Source: Sipunculus nudus (lineage: Eukaryota > Annelida > Sipuncula > Golfingiida > Sipunculidae). From it: a stretch of DNA of 64,000 nucleotides. Shown here piece by piece: positions 10,378-23,106 of the stretch (the stretch's first letter is position 1; every line of letters starts with the position of its first letter). The DNA lies in assembly GCA_026874595.1 (NCBI GenBank), contig CM049306.1:41354019-41418018 (forward strand), read 5' to 3'. The notes under the pieces were generated by a model. That model was not told the origin of the DNA and searched no databases. It was given only the letters and a program-made list of their open reading frames with translations. The position numbers and the translations under genes are program-made.

Positions 10378-12885
10378 GGCCTACAGGCCTAATGCGAACC
10401 TGTGCAATGAGATTACAACAGGTATAATGCTTCAATGCTGGACCATTACTTTTAAAGAACATGCATATGAGCAATGCAAGTACTAAACACTTAGAACCGG
10501 AAAAATTTAAACAAACATCACTGCTGCAATTCTGGCATGGGTGCACACAACACAAAAACTAGAATATGGGTAGTCAACAAGCGACTACGTGTAACCTCCA
10601 AAATCAGAGTGGGAAAGGTGAAGTGAGGCATGGATTGAGTGGCAAGGGGAAATAGAGTAACGTGTGTTGCATAATAGCCTGGATGTCTGCAGCCGAAATG
10701 TGTATGTAGGTTGGGCCAGCTACCACAAAATCCAGAAAGGTATCCTAGATGTATAAACCTGCAAAATTTTAGGGAGATATGTCAAACCACTGCTGAGATA
10801 TGAGTGATTTTATCCCACGGCAAACAAACAGACGGACGCTGTGCAAAAATGATTGCAGGTGGCGCCACCGCTTTTGCGTATGATAAAGAGCTATGTGAGA
10901 TCTATAAATATGCAAAATTTTTGCCCAGTCGGTCAAATGGTTCCTGAGATATGAGCTTGGATGTCAGCAGCGTAATTTTGAATGTAGGTGGCGCCACCTG
11001 TCATAAAATCAAGAAAGCTGTCAAGGATGTATAAACCTGCAAAATATCAGGTGGATGAGTCAAACCATTACCGAGATATGAGTGATTTTATCCCAAGGCA
11101 GATGAACTGATGGACGCTGTGCAAAAGTGGTTGCAGGTGGCACCACCAGTTTTGCCTATGATAAAGAGCTATGGGAGATCTATACACATGCAAAATTTTG
11201 GCCCAACTGGTCAAACGGATTCCGAGATATGAGCTTGGATGTCTGCAGCTTAAACGTGAATGTAGGTGGCGCCACATGTCATAAAATCAAGAAAGCTGTC
11301 CAGGATGTATACACATGCAAAATTTCAGATTGATAAGTCCAACCAATGCAGGGATATGAGTGTTATTATCCCCAGGCAGATGAACAGATGGACGCTGTGC
11401 AAAAATGGTTGCAGGTGACGCCACCATTTTAGTGTATGTTATAAAGCTTTCCAAGGGCTACATTTGTGCAAAATCTTTAGCCTTATCAGTCAAACGGTTC
11501 CCGAGATATGTGGGTTTATGTGTGGAAACAGACGCACAAATGGACAGTGGGCAGTGAGGAAAGGTCAGAGGTTAACCAAAAATGAGGGCGCAGCAGTTCA
11601 CATATGACCAATCATAATTCCAAATTTTAAAAAATGCTGCCCAGTGGTTATGGAGGAGTTCTCCGGAAACCTAAGCGGCGATGGCGGCAGCGTCGGCGTC
11701 CGACTGAAAACATAGTATCCGCAAAACTCTTTTTTGCCAGATACAATGATTGTAGCTGGCACCACCAGTCTTATATACAACGAAGAGATATAACTCATAT
11801 AGGAAGACACAGCAAACTGGCTAAGTTCAGCTTCCCGTAACTCAGCCAGTTCAGAAAGCACTGAACCAAAACCATTTGAACAAACTTGAATTATCAACAT
11901 CTGAGGATAATTAATGTGTGAGATTTAAAAAAAAATTTCTCGTCAATATTAACCAAAGATAACCTGAAATCTAAATGTCTAGTGGCATGATGTAATAGAT
12001 GCTGATAAACTGGTGCCAGGCTAGATATAACAGCATAACACAGCTAACATATATGGTAAAATGACTCAATTCAACAAACTTGAATTATCAACATCTGAGG
12101 ATAATTAATGTGTGAGATTTAAGAATTTAGCCTAGTGGTTTTTGAGAAGAAGATCTTTGTAGCCACTGAGCTAAAATGGGCTGTTATGGCATATGACTAA
12201 ATTCAGCTTCTCATAACTTAGCCAAAAGTCACTGAAAAGAGACCATTTGAACAAATTTCAGAAAGCACTACCCTAGGATCAATTCTGTGCGATATTAAAC
12301 ATTTTGGCCATATGGTTTCAGAAAAGAAATTTTTTGTAGCCCTCAGTGTGATCCAGGCACTGATGACCCGTACAAAAAAGCCGATGCAGGTGGCGCCACC
12401 ATTACCTCAATATCAGATATGACCTGTGTGACCAACATTGGCATAAAATTTGGTGATGATAGCTCCAGCCGTTTCTGAGATTTAAATTTTAATATTCTTT
12501 TTTGCACAGTTAACAAAGTTCAACCTCCTGTAACTCGGTCAAAAATCTCCGAACTGGAACCATTCGAACAAACTTGAGAAAGATTGTTCCAGGGATTATT
12601 TCTGTGAAATATTGGACAATTTGGCTGGACATTTTCGGAGAAGAAGATTTTTAAAGCTTTTTTAGCTTTTTCCCTATAAAATTTAAGAAAATGCAGTTAG
12701 AAAAAAATAAACAAAATCCGATATAGTTTCTTGGATGACTGATTATTTGCAAAAAAATTGGTGATGCTAGCTCCTGCTGTTTTTGAGATAGCTATGGTTT
12801 ACGTACAGACGACGCACGACAGACGACGCACGACGCACGACGGACGACGCCGCACAATCGCATAAGCTCATAGGTTCGCTAAAAC
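10378..12885 (+). mobile_element. 2.5-kb insertion in duplication A, tandem-core repeat family
   Basis: Copy B reads AGTAACAATAGTAGAGTAG at 18684; copy A has the same bases split after AGTAACAA and resuming TAGTAGAGTAG, so 2508 bp lies between A and T. It contains about 2.5 tandem units of roughly 275 bp (GGACGCTGTGCAAAA at 10833, 11113, 11391), each with GCAGGTGGCGCCACC-type and GAGATATGAG motifs. The right end is a GACGACGCACGAC-rich stretch, then CATAAGCTCATAGGTTCGCT. An inverted, rearranged copy lies at about 35990-37245. No transposase ORF was found, so it is non-autonomous or a decayed repeat. Confidence 0.65.
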
Positions 12886-15004
12886 TAGTAGAGTAGCAAG
12901 AGTTGTAGTATAAGAGTTGTAGTAGTTGTTGGTTCAGTTTATTATTTTTTGTTGTTTTTGTGAAAACAATTATCTAAAAAATCTCAAGGCAACTGATTAC
13001 TCTGTGGGTAATCTGAATAGATTTCACACTACTTCCCCTAATATGAACGGGATTTAAAGTTAGCGGAGGGAAGGGAGTAATCTTACACGGTGTAACCTGA
13101 TATCGTTACACCTGCGTTAACCCCCAGTATATGGGTCAGCGAGGCCGAGTTTATATGAAAGACCTGTTCACGCAAGCAGCGACAATGTAATGTTATATAT
13201 GTATGCTGAAATTTCAAAGTAACAGCACGGGCATTTAGTTTGCATAAATTATGTGATCGTTAAATCAAGAATATTGAATACAGACGTTGAGACAGTGTAT
13301 TATCATATTAAGACGTTCAGATACTGTAATATTGTATTAAGTAAAAGACAAAGAAAGGTTCAATTACTTTTTACAAAATACAAAATTATTAATTGTGAAA
13401 TATTGTTAATCATAAAATTCATTTTTCTTTTATTACGCAGTTTACCGACACATTTAAAATATAGTTTTTACGTGCATATAAGAATTATTAGTTGAAAAAT
13501 TAATCGGATCTTAATCTTAAAATTAATCTCATACCCGCGGTTTTATTTAATATACCGCATGCGCATAGCTGAGACTTTACACAATAAAGTAAATAATTCA
13601 CATACACTTGGTAATTTGACTCTGTCACAAAAAGTCACCACTTAGTTATTGCCAAAGTTCAAGTCTGTATTACAAGGACATAGATTTATTTGTCACAAAT
13701 GAGTATCTCTTATTTTTTCATGAATAATTCATTGGATTTTTAAGTGGCCTAAGTCCAAAATACACAGCAAATATGAATGATGAAATTGATTTTAATTAAT
13801 TGTTGAATTTATTGAAATTAAACCATTGTATTATATAAGCGACGACTAAAATGTAAGACGATTCGTCCTTCTACCATTGCACCCCACGAGTTCTACACCT
13901 GTGACACAGGTCATATTAGAGTCTGTTGTACTGACAAATTATCAGTGTCTTTAATGTGTTGTAGTGTCTTTAGTGTGTTGTAATGATATTTTAATAAACA
14001 TCTTGATTAAGATCAAATAACATTCCTGACTAAATGACAGATGGTTAATACCTAATCATTAAGGCACTGAAATGCCGACATGAATATGTATCGCTTGAAT
14101 GATGAATGTCTTTTGACTGTTTGATCAAGTTTATAGATATTTGATTTATAATCAGTTAATTTTCATATTACACTCTTCATGAAAGATGTTAGCAAGAATC
14201 TAACTAAGTCCTTTTTTTAGCATTGTATGAACATACCACTAGATCAGCATAAACATAATTGGTATTCTCCACGTGACAGTGATTCTTCAATGAGAGTTGA
14301 TGATCCGCGGGAGCACTGCACGAAGAAACTTTACTCTGAATTCTTCATATTACCTTCATATAACTGGACTGGTCATTTCACTCGCGAGTCTCGTCAGAAC
14401 AAGAACTTGGATTAGTTTCGTGCCGGACACTGTTGTTACGGCATGCAGCGACGCGCACGCATGCCATTTTGCTAGTGCACAATGAGTGTAATTGTAATTG
14501 CTTACTCAAGCGCGTGTCAAATGGATTGTTGGACATAGCTCCATGCTTATATATAAGTGGTCTCCACGCGATTTGAGTATACTTAGCCTCCAAGCGTTTT
14601 GCACAGCTTTTCATTCCGGAGAGTTACTTCCGAGTGACCAAATGCTGTGGGATTAACCGACAATTTCGAAGATGATAGGATAGGCCGAGATGACATTTGC
14701 CAACAAAACACTTCCCACAAGAAAATGTCTCACAATAATAATCAGAAAATAGACAACTGGTCACAGCTCTAACTCAAATCAATTCCGAACATGTCTGACG
14801 GCACTGATAATTATGAAATTAAATGAGCCTTACCTTGTGAAATTTGAATAGGATTCTAATTCGAAACACTGGTGCGAGGGGTACATATGAAAACACACCA
14901 ACGCTACACACGTCTTGACCTATCGAAAGCTAGAACCACACTGACCAGAGTGATTGGATAACCATCTCATATGGTCTCTGGGTACTCAGTGGGGTGAAAC
15001 AGAA

Positions 15005-15126
15005 TAGCCCCATTTACACTAGAAAATTGTAGCGCGAGCTAGACCGGTTCAAATAAATGTGGAGCGGGGGACTTGGCGCGCTAAACGATGTGGAGCGCTT
15101 AAAAAAAACGTGTGTAAATGGGGCTA
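15005..15126. mobile_element. 122-bp MITE with perfect 15-bp terminal inverted repeat
   Basis: The sequence is bounded by TAGCCCCATTTACAC (15005-15019) and its exact reverse complement GTGTAAATGGGGCTA (15112-15126). The outer TA on each side can be read as a TA target duplication, which would suit a Tc1/mariner-type element. The interior is rich in GCGCG and AGCGC motifs and has no ORF. Confidence 0.8.
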
Positions 15127-15289
15127 ATGATCCCAATGTAATATTTATAGACTGGTATACCTCTAATATGTTACTTTATTTTGTTTGCATTAATTATAAA
15201 AAGGGGAAAGCTGATATGTGGAAATAATCTATTATGACCCCGCCTGTTAAGGAAATAACCTGAAAAAAAGTAATTAGTGATGGGTTAAC

Positions 15290-15985
15290 GTAACCCAGAA
15301 ACTTTACAACCAAGATAACCTTGAAAACTGCATCAAGGTGATCCATATTCAAACTTAACCTAGCCCTTCATGAGGTACGTCAATCCTACAAGTTTGGCGA
15401 CTGTGCTTCGAATTCTTTAAGAGTTATTGCTATAAAATCATTTTACCATTATCGCCTCTCTGACCTTTAAAAAAGGGTCAAGGTCATCTATATTCATATT
15501 TGATCTAGCCCTTCATAAGGTGTATCAATGGTACAAGTTTGGTGACCGTCTCTTCAATTATTTGCAAGTTATTGCGTTAACATCATTTAAGTATTATACC
15601 CCTGTGACCTTGAAAAATGCGTCAAGGTCATCCATATTAATGATTTGGCCTAACCCTTGATAAGGTACACCAATGCTGCAAGTTTGGTGTCGTACCACAT
15701 ATTCTTTTTGACTTATTGCGTTTACATCATTTAAGCATTATCGCCGATGGGACCTTGAAAGATGTGATTAAGGTCATCCATGTTGGAACTTGCACTAGCC
15801 CATGATAATGTGCATCAGTATGCTGTAAGACTGGTGACTGTGCCTCAATTTTCTTTTGTGTTTTTGCGTTAACATCATTTTAGCATTTTCGCCGCTGTGA
15901 CCTTAAAAATGCGTCAAAGTCATCCTTGTTCGAACTTGACCTAGCCCTACAGATAATCCGACGACGCCTTTGAGAACGGCGGGAG
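15290..15985. repeat. Tandem repeat, about 145-bp unit, roughly five copies
   Basis: The block (G/A)ACCTTGAAAAATGCGTCAAGGTCATCC recurs with variation starting near 15317, 15460, 15606, 15750 and 15898. Each copy continues with CTAGCCCTTCATAAGGT and CAAGTTTGGTGAC. The GACCTT...AAGGTC pair inside each unit is a dyad. It ends near GACGACGCCTTTGAGAACGG. It resembles the core of other tandem-core repeats in the window. No ORF. Confidence 0.75.
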
Positions 15986-16455
15986 ACAAAAATGAGAGCT
16001 GATTTAGGGTAAAACCGTGCATGGATCTGTGCACAGAATAGTGGTTAACTCTATTTTCTTTTTTTTGGGGGGGGGGGGGGGGTGCAGGTAAGGCACAAAT
16101 TTTATAGCGGTTCTGATGTCAACGTAAGCCCATTTCTTCCTTCCATTTAGTGCAGATAATTCTGATAATTTAATTCTGATAATTCTGAAAGCAATAGGTA
16201 CCCTGATTATTCCAGGTTAAAAAGCATTCGTACACCCGGTCGCTAAATTACGGGAATTAATATTCATGAGTTATCGCCAAGTTGCTTTACACTGGTACCA
16301 AGCTAGATTGGAGTACCAGTCTAGAGCTTATACAAGTGTGTTATTGTCATTCGGCCGAGGATTCCAAATGGTACGTTTTTTTGTTAGACCGTGTTCAAGT
16401 TATTTTTCCGTCTACGCGTGAATACTTAACACGACATGTCTGATATAGTGCTAAC

Positions 16456-17150
16456 TACGCTCCCGAGGCAGCGGAAATCTTGCGCATCTAAAGAAGCAAC
16501 TAATTTTCACGCTGCCAGCTTTGACGGTTTATGATATATTTAGACACCAGATGGCGGTTCGTTGTCCGCTGAAAAAAAAAACGTGCGTATGATGTGACAA
16601 GCAGCCAACCAGATGCCAATAAACAAACACTCGATAGGCATCCTGGCTGCTTCAAGCGCCGCTTGATGAGTTTACGGTCGAATTTTAATTGCTCCCTCTG
16701 CATGCATTCTCGCATCATCGACCGATTCGATTATGACATTATGACTGTGTTAGCGTAGCCATATATATCTGTTGTCTGCAGAACTTAAACGAGCCAGCGG
16801 GGTGTGCACGCAGTCTTTGTTGTTACGTTTCGTTTGAATTACAGCTCACCGGACGGGCATCCTATCTGCCCAAGGTCCTAAGCAAACCACGTCTGGGGCA
16901 ATTCTCTCTGAGCCTGTGGCCTTTTCAGACGGTTACCTGGGCGATGAGCTGTCAATCAAAACGAAATGAACATGATTGGCTCCGTGTATTTCTCGCTTGG
17001 CAGTGTCTTCAAGCACAAGGTCTCACCGGATTGGACAAAAATACAGTGCTCCCCTCTGGTGTAGCAATTCAGGATACGAGGTCATAACAAACAGCGCTTA
17101 TACGATATAGGTACTAGACCTATAGTTAAAGCGCTGTGTTAAGAGTGCAA
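16456..17150. mobile_element. 695-bp non-autonomous DNA transposon, copy 1, with target-site duplication
   Basis: Flanked on both sides by GTGCTAAC (16448-16455 and 17151-17158); with the neighbouring A the duplication could be 9 bp. Copy A of the segmental duplication has the uninterrupted site GATATAGTGATAACCTATTTG, which proves insertion after the duplication. The left end is TACGCTCCCGAGGCAGCGG; the right end reversed is TTGCACTCTTAACACAGCGC, a loose terminal inverted repeat. A second copy lies inverted at 37574-38272. An 8-bp duplication suits hAT elements and 9 bp suits MULE-like ones. The short ORFs inside show no transposase motifs. Confidence 0.85.
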
Positions 17151-17409
17151 GTGCTAACCTATTTGAAGTATTTACACTTTAAAGCAAGATTATTCTGCTA
17201 GAGTCTGACAAACTGCAAATTTTCTTTCTTTGTCTGTTTTCTCATTAAGGGTCCGACTGATTTTTGTCATCGCACGGACAAGTGAAAGGCTGATCATACT
17301 TCCATTTACCTTACTTCTAGCTCTCATTATTACATCCTGATTGCCTAAACCGATAAATATACATCAGCATTTTGTAGAAATGAAAAATAAATGTGTCATG
17401 TTTGTAGGG

Positions 17410-17598
17410 CAGTGGCGGCTCCAAGGGGGGGGGGGTATGTCAAAGGGTCCCCCTTTTGAGCCGAAATAACCATTTTTTTAGGGTTTCAAACCAAATTTTG
17501 GGACCTCTTCCTTCCCGGACCAGAAGACCTTTTTTGGGTTTTCTTTCATTCTTCCCGGGCGTGACCCTACCCTTTCCAGAATATTGGATCCGCCCGTG
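17410..17598. mobile_element. Small GGCGGATCC-type MITE with G tract
   Basis: It begins CAGTGGCGGCTCCA, followed by a G run, and ends TTGGATCCGCCCGTG, whose reverse complement CACGGGCGGATCCAA pairs with the start. Related fragments occur at 5210, 8898, 10176, 44186 and 59870. The ends resemble those of hAT-like MITEs; that is inference. Confidence 0.6.
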
Positions 17599-17677
17599 TA
17601 GGGTGACTGTGTTTCACACAACATTGAATGATTGACATTTGATTTTTATAAAGTACGGTATATTATATAGGTGTGTA

Positions 17678-17715
<38 letters not shown>

Positions 17716-18597
17716 AGTATGTAAGTTTGAGCGCAAAAAAAAGTCATTAAAAGGCATTGTGTTTCTCAACTGCCAATACATTACGCATGCTAGCTATATA
17801 AATCAATCAAGAGGATATACGTTAATTGATAAGGCCGCTTGAAAATGTTATAGGATCTATGGCCGACTGGCATTGTTACCTGTAATTGAAAGCCAACCGC
17901 CATGACCCCGTGTACTTTACAATTACCGTGATAGGACACAACCTCTTTCAAATGATAAATGCAGCAGGCCGTATACGCTTGACACATTTGAGAGTTCTCC
18001 GGATTAAAGAATTAAAGCGACCCCGATTTCATGTTACCTCCCCCCCCCCCCCCCTCCCTATACCTAAAATTGATCTCAATAAAGTAATCAGTGCTTTATT
18101 TCAAGTGATCTCTGCTTTTTTCAGATTACACCCCTGCCCCCTGATCTAACTCATTCGTTTATTTCTTCTGGTTATAACAATATATCCTTTTTATAAGATA
18201 TATGAAATATGGAAAGGTGGTCTCAGTGTATAGAGAATATGTGCAAAGTCGCATCATGTTAATTGAATTAGTAAAGTATATCGAACCGCAAGACCTATTA
18301 CACCCAACTTCACTCATAAAATGTTTAAGTTTAATAGGAAGACGCCAGAGTTTAAAAATACAATAATATACCTTTCCCACCATAGTTGCGCCACCTTTCG
18401 GCAACGATTGACACTGAGTGTATGGGTCCGTTATATTGACAAAAAAGATCATATATCCAAGAAGATTAATAGTAGTTATATTGAGAATACATAATCATTG
18501 ATCGATTTTTATTTTAAAATAGTCAAAATTTAAATCAACAGAGGTATCAGCGGTAAAATCTGCACAGTTTAATGATAACAGTCATTACATGCTGTAA

Positions 18598-18598
18598 G

Positions 18599-18634
<36 letters not shown>

Positions 18635-18652
18635 AATTATTATTATTATTAT
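18598..18652. repeat. (TTA)n microsatellite
   Basis: About 17 TTA/ATT trinucleotides with one short interruption, present only in duplication copy B. It is followed by AGTAGTAG sequence shared with copy A. Confidence 0.9.
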
Positions 18653-20675
18653 GAGTAGTAGTAGAAGTATTAGTAACAATAATACCAGTAACAATAGTAG
18701 AGTAGGAGGAGGAGTAGTAGAAGAGTTGTAGTAGTTGTTGTTTCAGTTTATTATTATTTTTTTTTGGTAAAAAGAAGTATCCGAATAAGCTCAATGCAAC
18801 TAATCCCTCTGTGGGTAATCTGAAATGGCTTTCATTCTACTTCCCCTAATCTGAATGTGCATTTAAAGTTAGCAGAGGGACTGGAGTAATCTTACACGGG
18901 GTTCACAGATATCACTACATGTACCTGCGTTAACTTGTGGATTTTCTTATTTCATTATAGAGCACCTGTATTCAAAACATCGCCTTTGCCATTCCGTTAC
19001 CCTGGGTATATGGGTCAGCGAGGCTGGGTTTATATAAATGAACTGTTCACGCAAACAGCGACAATGTACACATGAAAATGTATAAGTAACAGCACGGCCA
19101 ATGAGTTTACATGAATTCTGTGGTCATTATATCAAGAATATTTATAAACATGTGTAATTTGACAGTATAGAAATTAATCAATAAAGCCTCGTAGTTTGAA
19201 AACTTGATCCTTCGGAAAACGGACATTTGGTAACCGTAATTTAATACTGTTATTTTTTTCCATTTTTTTTTAATCTATGAATACAGATATTGAAACATCT
19301 AGTTTCAGAAACTTTATCATCAAAAATAAATGACAACGATAGACGCAATTTCTTTTTGCCAAAAAAACCCAAAATTATTAATTGTGAAATATTGTTAATC
19401 ATAAATGCATCTTGCTTTTACTAAGCAGTTTACCGACACATTTTAAATAAATTTTTACATGCATACAAAGAGTTATTAATTTAAAGATAAATCTTATCTT
19501 ATTTTATAATTAATTTTATAGAGTCGGTTTTATTTGATAATCCGCATGCACATAGCTGAGACTTTACACAATAAAGTAAATAATTCAAGTATATTTGGTA
19601 TTGTGACAGTGTTACACACAGTCACCCCTTAGTATAATTGCAATAGTTCAAGTCTGTTTTACAAGGATATCGATTAATTTGTCACTAATTGCCATTAACC
19701 ATGACTATCTCTTTACTTTTTCTTGAATATACCATTTGGTTTTTAAGTTGCCTAAATCCCCAATACACAGCAAGTATGACCTATGAAGCTGATTTTATTC
19801 ATTTATTGAATAAACTGAAATTATATCATTGTATAACATAAGCGACGGCTAAAAAGTAAGACGATTCAGTTTTCTACTACTGTACCGCATGCATGCATCC
19901 CACAAGTTCTACACTTGTGACATAGGGTGTGTATGTACTTACAAAATATGTGTCTTTTGTAATGATATTTTAATAAACAATTGCCTTGATTAAGTTATGA
20001 TAAAATTCCTGACTACATGGTAGAAGGTTAATATCTAATTATAAAGGCATTGATATGCCGATATGAATATGTATCGCTTGAATAATGAATGTCTTTTGAC
20101 TGTATGATCAAGGTTATATATATTTGATTGTAGAATCAGTTAACTTACATATAACATTCTTCATGAAAGATGTTAGCAAGAATCTGCCAAGTTCAGTCGT
20201 GTAACTTTGTGTGAAACTAGTATTAAACTTTGCCCCTCTAGTTCGACATAAACATAAAATTGGAATTCTCCATGTGACAGTGGATTCTTCAATGAGAGTT
20301 AATGATACTGCGGAGCACTGCACGAAGTAACTTTACTCTGAATTCTTCATAATACCTTCATATTACTGGACTGGTCATTTCACACGCGAGTCTCGTCAGA
20401 ACATGAACGTGGATTGGTTTTGTGCCGGACACCCTTGTTACGACAAGCAGCAACGACCAAGCATGCCATTTTGCCAATACACAATGAGTATAATTGCTGA
20501 CTCAAGCGATGGACTGCATGTTGGACATAGGTCGACACTAATATGCCAATATGTTGTAAGTGGTCTCCACGCGATTTGAGTACAATTTGCCCCCCAGCGT
20601 GAAATGTTTCAAAAGAACTGGTTGAAACGTTTGAGGTCTCCTTTAAACTCAGGTAATTAACCGTTTATACTTTTA

Positions 20676-20677
20676 TA

Positions 20678-20728
<51 letters not shown>
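20676..20728. repeat. (AT)n microsatellite
   Basis: About 26 consecutive AT dinucleotides just beyond the end of duplication B. Sequence from here to about 21290 shows no gene or recognised repeat. Confidence 0.9.
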
Positions 20729-20733
<5 letters not shown>

Positions 20734-21289
20734 TTAAGCCATGTAAGCTACTGTACATATATCAGTTTGTGTGGTCAAGATGTTGTACAAGATTATCTTT
20801 TTATGGTTATGTGTAGACAATTAATCATGACTAGGTTTTAAGTCTTTGCTCATCTACTAATGAGATGGTTTGCTTAAGAGGTAACTCGAAGGTGAATATA
20901 ACCTGGCTTATATAACTGTTAATTTTGCTGTATCAGTTACACAAATCAGTATAGCTAAGAGCTGATACGGTCAGCACTTCACCATGGTCATTAATACAGA
21001 TATTATTACCATACTTAATATGATAGAAATTATGTTTAAAATGCTGATTTTATTTATTCCTCTCTTATTTTATCTTAAAATGCTCACACAAACACTCCAC
21101 CTATAGCTTCCATTAGATACATATAATACCAAAGTATAATTTGATGGCTGTCATGAGTCACAACAGCTGCATATTTCACTCTAAATGATAAGAAGATTCT
21201 AGATACATCGTTTATGATTTGTGCCCTCTTAACGGGTCACCACATCTTTAAAGGTCTCAAAAATAGAGAGAATAATGCGTAAAAAATCA

Positions 21290-21645
21290 AAATATCCAGG
21301 TGGCGCCACCAGTCTACAGTAACTGATGATATACACTCCATGATGAATATGCATGCAAAGAATCATAGGGATCAATGCAGATACTGGAGCTTTGGTGTCA
21401 AATCTTCAATTATTGGGGGGGGGGGGGGGTTCTGACCCCCCATGGCTCTGTGGATATGGGTAACAGAGATCTAATTTTAGGTTTCCAAGGAGATTTTTCA
21501 TGGACCTCTAAGTATGTCAAGTTAGTAGATTCTAGGTCCAGTGGTTACGATTTGTACCTGGTTAACGGACGGACAGACAGACGGACACCGGACAAAGAGT
21601 GATCGATAGGCTCAGATGACTTCAGTCAGCTGAGCTAAAAATTTT
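21290..21645 (-). repeat. Inverted copy of the TTTTTAGCTCA / CCGTCCGT repeat
   Basis: On the minus strand it starts TTTTTAGCTCAGCTGACTGA at about 21645-21626, then ATCACTCTTTGTCCGGTGTC and a GTCCGTCCGTTAAC block, as at 4288 and 8143. It contains GGTGGCGCCACC near 21300 and a G12 run at about 21415-21430. From 21650 to 23100 only AT-rich sequence without recognisable genes is seen. Confidence 0.65.
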
Positions 21646-23106
21646 CAATGTCTCTGTAAATAACAATGTCATAATATTAGGTCTAAATTCCCGGTTCAAT
21701 TGAACTTTTATGCGTTATAGCCTTTATCAGCACAACTTATCTATTTATGTATTTATTTATTCTTTAGCAAACATTTATACAGGTTAACATATTTAAACGT
21801 AGCCTCATCTTCGATAAGGCCATTAATAAAATGACAATAGTTATAAACCATTAAAATAAAAAAATGAGGTAAAAGAGCGTATATATACATGCATGCAATA
21901 AAGTAATACATGTTAAAATACGTACAGTTTCAGTAAACAAACAGTAAACAAAAGTGTATATATCACATTGTTTGCAATAGATTTGATGTGATAATTTAAT
22001 CTAGACAAAACTAACATCAATTTTTTAAGAGATTAGGTATTATTAAGAAAAAAGAAGGTATTGTAAAGGTTATCCAGTGTCTTTGGGTCTCAGTGTCAAT
22101 AGTAAGACACTGCCTTAACGTCTATATTATCCTGAAATTAAGTCAAAATATTATTAGTTTTATGATATATATAATGGTACATTTTCAAATATGATGATGG
22201 TTGAAATTTATATTTATACATATATCAGTTGTGTATTCAGTTAATCTCACAGACCTGCGTAGAGCGATGTATTCTGTGTTTTAGTCAGTGGATTTAAATG
22301 TAATATTTGATCCATAAAAATTATCCCTGGCACTGTGAATCTAACAGACCATATATAAAATATAAAAATATAAAGAATTCAAGTGTATATTCAAACAGAC
22401 AAAATAACTTCAAATCACTGTTTACCTTTTATCGGTCCAGAAACTGGCTACGGCTGAATGAACTGGCGAGTCCGCAAACATCACAATGAAAATACTTAAT
22501 TAGCATGTTTGGAGAGACTTTGTTCGTAACGGTTACGGGGTCTATCGAATTGTACAATGTTTCATGCTTGATTAAAACAACAACAATAAGAAAAAATTTC
22601 ATTTTGTTTAACTAAAACCGTTGTAATGTAGATATTTTATGATTCCACAGCTTTAGTGCCATGTACAGTCTAAAGCAATAATGCAGCGCACGTGGATTCG
22701 TCTTAATTATACACTGATTTAATTATAAAAGCATCATTACCTGCACATACTCATGTTACATTTAGATGAACGTTTATAAATCTAGTTTAATAGTCATCTG
22801 CTCGAATTTGATCTGAAGGTATAGCTCTTACAGCAGAGTGAGTGAAGTTTTGAAGCATTCATACAGAAATGATTTTGTTTTTCATAGTGCAGGTCGTTAT
22901 GTGACAATAATAGACGTTGAAAAAAATGAATATATTTTCGGTAGAAATTTTTTTTTAACTTTATACTCTAAGAAACAAATATAGGATTGGTCCCTTTCTT
23001 TAGCCATACTGGATTTCAGATTAAAAAAAAACAGAAAAGGGGTATGATGATACGGATGTGAGAACTGAAATATATAGATATATATATAATAAACTTACTT
23101 ATACAC

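Larger units (their letters stand above)
8637..14605 (+). repeat. Segmental duplication, copy A
   Basis: Diverged direct duplicate of 16429-20600. Anchors in the same order and orientation: ACACGACATGTTTGATATAG (8639), the CTTTAAAGCAAGATTATTCT block (8683), the CACACAACA and ATTTGATTTTTATAAAGT stretch followed by (AT)n (9126-9196), the TATATCCTTTTTATAAGATA block (about 9685), the AGAAGTATT(G/A)GTAA block (10344), and the series from AGTTGTAGTAGTTGTTG (about 12917) to TCTCCACGCGATTTGAGTA (14560). Copy A carries a 2.5-kb insertion at 10378-12885 that copy B lacks. No protein gene was recognised inside. Confidence 0.85.
16429..20600 (+). repeat. Segmental duplication, copy B
   Basis: Direct duplicate of 8637-14605 with the same order of anchors. 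Differences are substitutions, small indels, an (ATT)n expansion at 18598-18652, absence of the 2.5-kb insertion of copy A, and a private 695-bp element at 16456-17150. Homology starts at TTAACACGACATG and ends shortly after CTCCACGCGATTTGAGTA; sequences outside these points do not match. Confidence 0.85.

Noticed and set aside
10378-12885. Helitron (insertion between A and T)
   Set aside because: The insertion point fits, but neither end has the TC start or CTRR end with a hairpin, so the class is left open.
16500-16718. Possible transposase fragment in the 695-bp element
   Set aside because: The 72-codon ORF has no DDE, hAT dimerisation or zinc-finger pattern, and the corresponding region in copy 2 is not kept open.
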